From a virus, in IMG/VR virus record IMGVR_UViG_3300030406_001718, positions 1 through 27,730 of that record: a stretch of DNA of 27,730 nt; one strand, 5' to 3'. This document shows positions 23,272 to 27,730 of the stretch, in pieces. The first letter of the stretch is position 1. Each line of letters starts with the position of its first letter. The notes beneath the pieces were generated by a model, which did not search any database, was not told the origin of the DNA, and worked only from the letters and a program-made list of their open reading frames with translations. A program made the translations under genes and the position numbers.

Positions 23272-23281
23272 TCTAAACAAT
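23258..23281. promoter_or_regulatory. Candidate operator dyad over the rightward promoter
   Basis: Perfect 8-bp inverted repeat, ATTGTTTA-N8-TAAACAAT. It covers the -7 box, so a bound dimer would block the polymerase. The nearby 71-aa HTH protein is the obvious candidate binder. Confidence 0.5.
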
Positions 23282-23315
23282 AGCAATAGTGCTACAATTA
23301 AAAAATAGAAAAGTG

Positions 23316-23450
23316 ATGGGATTAGAAAAATTAAAAGATATAGAAAGAAAAATAAACCACATTAAAAAGATTGTTCCAGAAGCAACGAGAGAAGAAAAAC
23401 AAGAAATACTATTAAGGTATTTTAGTAGAATTCAACAAATAGAGAAATAA
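23316..23450 (+). CDS. Small early protein, 44 aa
   Basis: First gene of the rightward operon. A charged, helical 44-residue product (MGLEKLKDIERKINHIKKIV then PEATREEKQEILLRYFSRIQ) that looks coiled-coil-like. It ends two bases before the next ATG. No family recognised; first genes after an early promoter in phages often act on host functions. Confidence 0.6.
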   Translation: MGLEKLKDIERKINHIKKIVPEATREEKQEILLRYFSRIQQIEK

Positions 23451-23452
23451 AA

Positions 23453-23605
23453 ATGAATATATCACACAAATCACAAGATCAATTAATGTCTATACTGTAT
23501 GATGCTATTATACTTAGTCACGACATACAAAACAAAGATGACCAACAAAAGTTAGCAAGTATTCTAATAGATGCAGAGGACATAGTTAGAAAATTAAATA
23601 AATAA
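23453..23605 (+). CDS. Small early protein, 50 aa
   Basis: A 50-residue helical product (MNISHKSQDQLMSILYDAII then LSHDIQNKDDQQKLASILID). It begins two bases after the previous stop and ends one base before the next ATG. It is acidic and soluble, with no membrane segment. Function unknown. Confidence 0.6.
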   Translation: MNISHKSQDQLMSILYDAIILSHDIQNKDDQQKLASILIDAEDIVRKLNK

Positions 23606-23606
23606 T

Positions 23607-23780
23607 ATGAAAATATATAGACAATATAAAGGTGAAAATACAAGCGAAGAAGTTAGTGTAGAAACATTCTTACATTATACTGAAGGTAGTGGTTTTTGGC
23701 AAGAAGGCACTGCATTAGAAACATTAAAACAATCAGGTGTTATACACACAAGTTTTGCAATATACAAATTAAATAAATAA
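23607..23780 (+). CDS. Small early protein, 57 aa
   Basis: A 57-residue product (MKIYRQYKGENTSEEVSVET then FLHYTEGSGFWQEGTALETL) with a compact alpha/beta pattern. It ends with IHTSFAIYKLNK. Like its neighbours it is packed with almost no spacing. No family recognised. Confidence 0.6.
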   Translation: MKIYRQYKGENTSEEVSVETFLHYTEGSGFWQEGTALETLKQSGVIHTSFAIYKLNK

Positions 23781-23783
23781 TAT

Positions 23784-23864
23784 ATGAAAGCAAAAATATT
23801 TTTAACAATAGCAACTAGCTATTTATTAGGTAGATTTTTAATAACACTAATTTTTAACATATGA
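23784..23864 (+). CDS. Tiny membrane peptide, 26 aa
   Basis: A 26-residue hydrophobic peptide (MKAKIFLTIATSYLLGRFLI then TLIFNI). Its stop overlaps the start of the 90-aa gene as ATGA, which supports translation. It could be a membrane-directed early peptide; this is unproven. Confidence 0.5.
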   Translation: MKAKIFLTIATSYLLGRFLITLIFNI

Positions 23865-24133
23865 AACAACAATATACTATACATATAAAAGGCAACATAC
23901 CTACAGTAGTAGCAGAACAATTATCATACTATAGTCAATATCAAGATTTTAGCTATGGTCAAGGCTTTATCAACTTTACAGGAACAGAATCACAATTAGA
24001 CGGTTTACTAGAATATCTTAATGACAAAGGTGACGGCTATTTTAAAGTAATAGGTGTACACGATGATGCAACAGAAAAATTTTATCAAGAAATGTTTCCT
24101 GAGGCTTATGAAAAATTTAAACAATCAATATAA
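23861..24133 (+). CDS. Hypothetical early protein, 90 aa
   Basis: A 90-residue acidic protein (MKQQYTIHIKGNIPTVVAEQ, then GQGFINFTGTESQLDGLLEY, DKGDGYFKVIGVHDDATEKF). The short beta-alpha-beta look and tail EMFPEAYEKFKQSI suggest a small domain of the ferredoxin-like or DNA-mimic kind, but nothing is certain. It begins with an ATGA overlap and ends two bases before the HTH gene. Confidence 0.65.
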   Translation: MKQQYTIHIKGNIPTVVAEQLSYYSQYQDFSYGQGFINFTGTESQLDGLLEYLNDKGDGYFKVIGVHDDATEKFYQEMFPEAYEKFKQSI

Positions 24134-24135
24134 TT

Positions 24136-24351
24136 ATGAAACAAGGAACACAAAAACACAGACTATACAGTTATCTCAGTGCAGGTAACACAATCTCAAC
24201 ATTTAATGCTATGTATGACTTAGGTATTGCAGACTTGCAAGGAGTCATAAGAGATTTAAAAAAAATGGGCATACAAATACAATCTAAATATAAGCAAGTA
24301 CAAACTAGATTTGGTGGTACTGCAACTGTTAAAGAATATAGGTTAGGATAA
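24136..24351 (+). CDS. Winged-helix-like DNA-binding protein, 71 aa
   Basis: The 71-residue product starts MKQGTQKHRLYSYLSAGNTI, then STFNAMYDLGIADLQGVIRD, LKKMGIQIQSKYKQVQTRFG. The helix at 21-31 plus recognition helix 32-44 and a beta-wing (VQTRFGGTATVKEYRL) match the small phage helix-turn-helix proteins of the 'xxxAxxxxGIxxLxxxIxDLrxxG' type. It is the last gene of the rightward operon, ending before the convergent junction. Likely a regulator or DNA-binding accessory. Confidence 0.75.
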   Translation: MKQGTQKHRLYSYLSAGNTISTFNAMYDLGIADLQGVIRDLKKMGIQIQSKYKQVQTRFGGTATVKEYRLG

Positions 24352-24361
24352 GAGATAGAAA

Positions 24362-24425
24362 TAGCACCTGTCAGAACACAATTTTAACAGGTAACTAGAG
24401 AATATAACCCTGTTTACAGGTGCTA
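24362..24425. ncRNA. Structured element at convergent operon junction
   Basis: A perfect 10-bp inverted repeat TAGCACCTGT (24362-24371) / ACAGGTGCTA (24416-24425) encloses 44 bases. Inside lies AACAGG (24386-24391) / CCTGTT (24409-24414), and AACAGGT can also pair with the outer ACCTGT arm, so two folds compete. There is no U-tract, so it is not a simple terminator. It sits between the ends of the rightward operon and the leftward lysis operon and may work in either direction. Confidence 0.45.
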
Positions 24426-24427
24426 AT

Positions 24428-24559
24428 CTATTTTAATGTCTTTACAAAATTGTTAAATATTCTGCGAAGTTTTTTAACATTATAGACTTTTTTATTGTCT
24501 TTGTCATAACTATACTCTGCATCTAATTTGATCTCTTTTGCATATATATGCTTATTCAT
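24428..24559 (-). CDS. Small hypothetical protein, 43 aa
   Basis: A 43-residue basic product (MNKHIYAKEIKLDAEYSYDK then DNKKVYNVKKLRRIFNNFVK). It follows the metallophosphoesterase gene by 15 bases and is the last leftward gene before the junction. Upstream of its start is a TATATTTAT box like the late element, but without a good ACAAAA partner (TAAAA at the right distance). Function unknown. Confidence 0.55.
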   Translation of the reverse strand: MNKHIYAKEIKLDAEYSYDKDNKKVYNVKKLRRIFNNFVKTLK

Positions 24560-24574
24560 ATTTTATAAATATAA

Positions 24575-25363
24575 TTAATTAATTTTACCATTCCAACGAC
24601 CACCCTTTTCTAATACCATTGGCAACAGTTTAGGTTGACCATTTATAATTATTCCACAACCTAATATTACTCTTGCACTATTTACTTTATTATATGCAAA
24701 TGCCAAACTGTGATCGTCTATAAGACAACCAACTGCCATATTCCAAGATAATGATAAAGGTGAAGATGTGTAATTTATTTCAAAAGTCGTGTGATAATGC
24801 CCTTGTACTACACACATTCCCATTTCTTTGGCTAATGATAAACCATTTTTTTTCATTCCGTGTGTCATAAATAACCATTGACCATTATTCATTTTAAACT
24901 TATAATCAGGATACCATTTCCAACCTTTGCCTACTCCTATAACTTCATTGTAATCTCTTAGCATATAATTAGGTATGCCGTGTTTTTTCCCACGTCTATA
25001 TAACATACTTCCGTGATTGGAATGTACAAGCACCATATTTGGGAATATAGACTCTAATTTTTTAAAAACTTTACGTGCTTTAAGAGTTTCATTGTGTTGT
25101 GTTGGCAAAGATGTTTCTGAGTCGTGCATTGAAATTCCGTGAAAATCTGCTTCGTCACCAACATTAAAAATGTGATGATTTGGGTTATTATCTTTTATTT
25201 TATAATAATCTTTAACTGCACTAAGAAAATTAATACTGTCTTTGTGATGATATGGTATATGCAAATCTGAAATACATAGAATAATTTCATCAGAATTAGT
25301 TCTCTGTTTTTTTATTAAATCGTATTCAGTTTTTGATAACCTCGGTCTATAATCTTTTTTCAA
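24575..25363 (-). CDS. Metallophosphoesterase
   Basis: A 262-residue calcineurin-like phosphoesterase. Motifs: SDLHIPYH (D33, H35), NVGDEADFH (D70, D73), HSNHGSM (N116, H117), MTHG (H168), QGHYHT (H189, H191). These supply the two-metal site. The third motif is SNHG in place of the usual GNHE/D, but the metal-binding Asn and His remain. Substrate unknown; phage members may act on nucleotides, nucleic acids or proteins. It overlaps the small membrane gene by four bases and lies at the end of the lysis cassette, which is an unusual place for it. Confidence 0.85.
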   Translation of the reverse strand: MKKDYRPRLSKTEYDLIKKQRTNSDEIILCISDLHIPYHHKDSINFLSAVKDYYKIKDNNPNHHIFNVGDEADFHGISMHDSETSLPTQHNETLKARKVFKKLESIFPNMVLVHSNHGSMLYRRGKKHGIPNYMLRDYNEVIGVGKGWKWYPDYKFKMNNGQWLFMTHGMKKNGLSLAKEMGMCVVQGHYHTTFEINYTSSPLSLSWNMAVGCLIDDHSLAFAYNKVNSARVILGCGIIINGQPKLLPMVLEKGGRWNGKIN

Positions 25364-25596
25364 TTATTGCATTTATTTTCACACTTGCGATTTTCAAACA
25401 TCGATAAACATAGAGGTAAAACACCTATAAGACATAATGCAATACCTTCCCAACTAAAAGTATTACCCATTGTATTAATAGCATAAACTACAATGACACC
25501 ACCTATTGTTCTTTTTGCTGACCACCTCTTTAAGTCACCAAATTTTTTGTCTTTAAATATTGTAGTAATATCTAAATTTTGTAATATTTTATTCAT
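25360..25596 (-). CDS. Holin-like membrane protein, 78 aa
   Basis: The 78-residue form (start at the ATG at 25596; upstream in-frame starts at 25599 and 25626 would run back into the previous gene) begins MNKILQNLDITTIFKDKKFG. It has two hydrophobic segments, IGGVIVVYAI (31-40) and GIALCLIGVLPLCLSMF (51-67), a short hydrophilic turn, and a charged Cys tail (NRKCENKCNN). The layout fits a small holin or spanin-like partner. The neighbouring membrane gene overlaps it by eight bases. Confidence 0.6.
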   Translation of the reverse strand: MNKILQNLDITTIFKDKKFGDLKRWSAKRTIGGVIVVYAINTMGNTFSWEGIALCLIGVLPLCLSMFENRKCENKCNN

Positions 25597-25753
25597 CATC
25601 TTTGTAATTTGGTATAATAGCATCAAATATATTATCGATCCAGCTAAACACCTTATTGTCGTGTATGGTCGGTGTAAGGTTTACGACTATTTTAGCAAAA
25701 GCCATAAGTCCTATTAATAATTCTAACCAGTTTTGTATAATAAAATCTTTCAT
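25589..25753 (-). CDS. Small membrane protein, holin candidate, 54 aa
   Basis: The 54-residue product starts MKDFIIQNWLELLIGLMAFA with one strong transmembrane segment (about 9-26). It is followed by NLTPTIHDNKVFSWIDNIFD and an acidic end. The N-terminal helix and the NLTPT...DNxVF tail look conserved among Bacteroidetes phages in my memory. It lies directly downstream of the endolysin, where holins are common. Either this or the 78-aa protein could form the membrane lesion. Confidence 0.6.
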   Translation of the reverse strand: MKDFIIQNWLELLIGLMAFAKIVVNLTPTIHDNKVFSWIDNIFDAIIPNYKDDE

Positions 25754-25763
25754 ATTTATAAAT

Positions 25764-26144
25764 TTAATAAGTCCATATTATGTTTTGGTGCTTAGAAAAA
25801 TCTAAGTCACAGTGTATAAAATCTTCTGCTACACCTATTCGTTTAAAACCTACCATAATAAGTGCCTGTAATATTTTAAACCTTGTGTGTGAATCTTTTA
25901 CCTTGATGTCTGCTGCTACACCTTTGCAGTGTGATGAGTCCTCTGAGGCTTTATAACCTTGTTTAATTAGTTGTTTATTGTACTCAGGTGTTCTGTAACC
26001 TGATGTTATAAAAAAAGGTGTGTTTGCTATTGTCCTAGCATCATCTAACATTTGTATAAAAGCATCTTTCATAAATATCTCACCCTGACCTAAACCACTT
26101 TTACAATCAAACTCAGTATATGTAAAATACTTAAATTCCTTCAT
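25764..26144 (-). CDS. Endolysin, peptidase M15A family
   Basis: A 126-residue cell-wall peptidase. The zinc ligands and family motifs are seen: FITSGYRTPEYN (45-56), SSHCKGVAADI (70-80, H72 and D79), FIHCDLD (109-115, H111). It should cut the peptide cross-links of peptidoglycan during lysis. There is no signal peptide, so it depends on a holin. Its ATG overlaps the stop of the upstream membrane gene (TAATG), and two more membrane genes follow. Confidence 0.9.
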   Translation of the reverse strand: MKEFKYFTYTEFDCKSGLGQGEIFMKDAFIQMLDDARTIANTPFFITSGYRTPEYNKQLIKQGYKASEDSSHCKGVAADIKVKDSHTRFKILQALIMVGFKRIGVAEDFIHCDLDFSKHQNIIWTY

Positions 26145-26317
26145 TATCTTCGTTTTAGCAGACTTTTAATATAATTGTATACATCTTTACTAAGCATAGC
26201 TACAAACCCACCTAAAAGTCCTAAAATAACTGTTTCTACTAATGTTTGTGTAGGTATCATAGATACTGTAAGTAAATTACCACAAAAAAAACAACCTAAA
26301 TACTCTACTCTTTCCAT
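26144..26317 (-). CDS. Small membrane protein before endolysin, 57 aa
   Basis: The product starts MERVEYLGCFFCGNLLTVSM and has a hydrophobic helix TVILGLLGGFVAML (29-42) followed by a basic tail (YIKSLLKRR). It also has a CFFC motif near the N-terminus. The stop and the endolysin ATG overlap (TAATG), so the two are coupled. This is a typical holin position and size. Confidence 0.65.
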   Translation of the reverse strand: MERVEYLGCFFCGNLLTVSMIPTQTLVETVILGLLGGFVAMLSKDVYNYIKSLLKRR

Positions 26318-26320
26318 TAC

Positions 26321-26866
26321 TTAAAATATTTTCTGTATTTTATAAGTTACATAAACATCTGCACTAAAACCTCCAGAAAAATTATTAGAAGAATACATAA
26401 CTAAAGCTTGATTTTCTATACTAGCAGAGTGAGAGCCACCTGTTGCACCAAGAAAGGGTAAAATAAATGTTGAACTTGTAGTTAGGTTTCTCATAAAATT
26501 TCTAGCTTGTAATGTATAATATGATGCAGTTGAAGAGTCATATCCAACATATAAGTTAATTGCAGCTGTTTGTGTTGGTGCTGCATAAGTAACTAAAATT
26601 GTAATATCAACAGGTAAAATCATAAAACCTGAGCCTGGTGCTGCAACTAAAGTTTTAAAATCACTTGCACCTAAACCTGTTCGCATAGATAAAAATTCAC
26701 TATTACTTATGCTTATTTTGTCTGTAATAAGTGCATATTTAGCATCCATTTTTTTGCTAGTACCTGCTGTGCTACCTGTTGTATCAGATACATCAACAGT
26801 CATAAATAAATCACCTGTGCCTAAGTGGTCAATTGCACTTTTGTCTGTTAGTTTTTGTCCTGCCAT
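26321..26866 (-). CDS. Virion surface / fiber-like protein, 181 aa
   Basis: The 181-residue product starts MAGQKLTDKSAIDHLGTGDL, then FMTVDVSDTTGSTAGTSKKM. This opening I have seen on short structural proteins of marine Bacteroidetes phages. The rest is beta-rich with many Ser, Thr, Gly and Ala and ends FSADVYVTYKIQKIF. No membrane or catalytic motif. It lies between connector and lysis genes, so a tail fiber, appendage or decoration is likely, but the exact role is inferred. Confidence 0.6.
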   Translation of the reverse strand: MAGQKLTDKSAIDHLGTGDLFMTVDVSDTTGSTAGTSKKMDAKYALITDKISISNSEFLSMRTGLGASDFKTLVAAPGSGFMILPVDITILVTYAAPTQTAAINLYVGYDSSTASYYTLQARNFMRNLTTSSTFILPFLGATGGSHSASIENQALVMYSSNNFSGGFSADVYVTYKIQKIF

Positions 26867-26945
26867 TTTCTAATTTTTTGATGTATTTTTTTAGTTTTTT
26901 ATAGTTTTCTAAACTCTGTGGATATTTCTTTCTCTTAGCAACCAT
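26829..26945 (-). CDS. Possible small basic protein, 38 aa
   Basis: A 38-residue Lys-rich frame (MVAKRKKYPQSLENYKKLKK then YIKKLENGRTKTNRQKCN). It fills the gap between the connector and the 181-aa gene but overlaps both (11 and 38 bases) in another frame. The gap portion is fully open and the N-terminal sequence looks protein-like, so it may be real. It is the least certain of the small genes. Confidence 0.4.
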   Translation of the reverse strand: MVAKRKKYPQSLENYKKLKKYIKKLENGRTKTNRQKCN

Positions 26946-27516
26946 ATATTGTAATATTAGCACCTTGCAAAAATGATTTTAATTTATTGTCAGGTGGTAG
27001 GTTAGTGTCTAAATTTAAACCACTGTAATAATTATTTACAGTAGGTGATAAATCTGCACCTGTATTACTACTATACTTTGGAAATAATGCACTGTTATTT
27101 CTAAGATAATCAATCAATCTCTGTGTGTAAAATTCTGCTGCATTTGTAGCTGTGTCCATAACAGGCTTTAGATCATCATACGATGCACTGCTTGACTGCT
27201 CTGTTGCACCCATTATTACAACTGCATTATTTACAAACCTTAGTCTCAAAAACGGCACAAGCTGTGTAAAAGCATATTGTACAAGAGCAGGTTGCACATA
27301 TTTCTCTAGCAATGTTTCGTCATTGCCACTAATTGTGCCACCTTGTATTTTTGTTTTAAGGTCGTTATCTAATTCAGTGCCTAAAATAGGTAGTATGTGC
27401 ATATCTTGTGCTAAAAGTATATAGGGCATAATCAGGTTCTCGTCTACTGATTCGCCTAATGCTGTGTCTTTTTTTAATCTTGTTGCTGATATGTAAAGTG
27501 TATGTTGTATTGCCAT
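26935..27516 (-). CDS. Head-tail connector / adaptor (DUF6712-like)
   Basis: The 193-residue product starts MAIQHTLYISATRLKKDTAL and has mainly helical stretches (ENLIMPYILLAQDMHILPIL; EKYVQPALVQYAFTQLVPFL; NAAEFYTQRLIDYLRNNSAL). A Pro/Asn-rich tail follows. The layout matches the DUF6712-type adaptor proteins of Bacteroidetes phages, which I place by memory. It lies 6 bases after the portal stop (by the right-end copy), where the first head-completion protein is expected. Its N-terminus is repeated at the left edge (1-56). Confidence 0.7.
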   Translation of the reverse strand: MAIQHTLYISATRLKKDTALGESVDENLIMPYILLAQDMHILPILGTELDNDLKTKIQGGTISGNDETLLEKYVQPALVQYAFTQLVPFLRLRFVNNAVVIMGATEQSSSASYDDLKPVMDTATNAAEFYTQRLIDYLRNNSALFPKYSSNTGADLSPTVNNYYSGLNLDTNLPPDNKLKSFLQGANITIYGC

Positions 27517-27517
27517 T
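27461..27517. repeat. Terminal direct repeat identical to 1-57
   Basis: Fifty-seven bases identical to positions 1-57 (offset 27460). The next bases on the right (27518 on) differ from 58 on at many places. This is the closing overlap of a circular or circularly permuted genome, or an assembly branch point between strains. Confidence 0.9.
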
Positions 27518-27522
27518 GTTTT

Positions 27523-27730
27523 TTATTTTACTCCTGGATAATGTCCTTGATTTGGCATATTTTCAGGTGCTTTTACTGCATCTTTTATGCCTCTAGGGTT
27601 TGGTGTATAACTTTTAGGTATTGTATTTACTTTTTTGTAGTCGTCTAAACTTTGTCCGTCTTTTTTTACTGTACCCTCTTTTAGTCTATATAAGATTACT
27701 TTCCACGCGTGTCTACAATATACGCCACCT
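27523..27730 (-). CDS. Portal protein C-terminal fragment (strain variant)
   Basis: The last 68 codons of a portal protein, running off the right edge. It starts in GGVYCRHAWKVILYRLKEGT (identical to portal residues 646-665) and ends GHYPGVK. Over these 68 residues 56 match the complete copy at 63-2207. One Asp is missing, and most changes lie just after EGT and in the stretch before GHYPGVK (VKAPENMPNQ here, VMAPDKMKDN there). It is a natural variant, not a degraded copy. Confidence 0.85.
   Translation of the reverse strand, partial: GGVYCRHAWKVILYRLKEGTVKKDGQSLDDYKKVNTIPKSYTPNPRGIKDAVKAPENMPNQGHYPGVK

Larger units (their letters stand above)
23129..23315. promoter_or_regulatory. Divergent early control region
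   Basis: The 187-base gap between divergent operons has no ORF. It holds a rightward promoter with a TATATTTG -7 box (23264-23271) and an ATTG at 23239-23242, 21 bases upstream. An 8-bp dyad, ATTGTTTA-N8-TAAACAAT (23258-23281), lies over that box. A perfect 15-base palindrome TTAATAACTTATTAA is at 23209-23223. A leftward TTTG (minus strand, 23206-23203) with a poor -7 match (TATTAAATTG) 20 bases on could serve the HTH gene. The dyad and palindrome are candidate operators. Confidence 0.6.

Overview
The window is visibly AT-rich and almost wholly coding. It is a near-complete genome of a tailed phage (siphovirus-like: tape measure protein, G/GT-type tail chaperone, no contractile sheath seen). 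The likely host is a member of the Bacteroidetes, probably a marine flavobacterium. Reasons: few Shine-Dalgarno sequences, a TAnnTTTG-type -7 box in the rightward promoter, a DUF3127-like OB-fold protein, a DUF4373-like replication protein, a DUF6712-like connector, and a major tail protein whose start looks like those of Bacteroidetes phages. These family names come from memory of the families; no search was run. I saw no integrase, DNA polymerase, helicase, tRNA, CRISPR array or insertion sequence.

The molecule closes on itself. Bases 1-57 recur exactly at 27461-27517, and the next ~210 bases at the right end are a diverged copy of the portal-gene 3' end at the left end. The simplest reading is a circular or circularly permuted genome of about 27.46 kb, assembled across two coexisting strain variants.

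Layout. Nearly all genes read leftward (minus strand), from about 23.1 kb down to 63 and then, across the junction, from 27.5 kb down to 24.4 kb. A divergent control region (23.13-23.31 kb) separates the leftward early genes from a short rightward operon of six small genes (23.3-24.35 kb). In leftward order: (i) HTH regulator, recombination-like protein, OB-fold protein and replication initiator (23.1-21.3 kb); (ii) a DNA-modification/nuclease island with two C5-methyltransferase-like genes, a VRR-NUC nuclease and a PAPS-reductase-like ATP pyrophosphatase (21.2-18.7 kb); (iii) a sigma-like factor and small Cys-rich proteins (18.7-17.4 kb); (iv) HNH, ParB-like, small and large terminase (17.4-15.1 kb); (v) tail genes ending with the tape measure (15.0-6.4 kb); (vi) protease, scaffold, major capsid, major tail, portal, connector (6.4 kb to 63, then 27.5-26.9 kb); (vii) a virion protein and lysis cassette: three small membrane proteins, an M15 endolysin and a metallophosphoesterase (26.9-24.4 kb).

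The two strongest unlabelled signals are a repeated bipartite element, AAACAAAA-N(10-11)-TATATTTAT, at five places on the minus strand (ahead of the tail, protease, scaffold/capsid and portal operons and ahead of the sigma-like gene), and a perfect T_TTT_TTT slippery heptamer that fuses the tail chaperone frames. Together they suggest a circuit in which a phage-encoded sigma-like factor switches on late, nearly leaderless transcripts. At least fifteen genes shorter than about 60 codons fill most of the apparent gaps between the larger genes, many with 4-base ATGA or similar overlaps.
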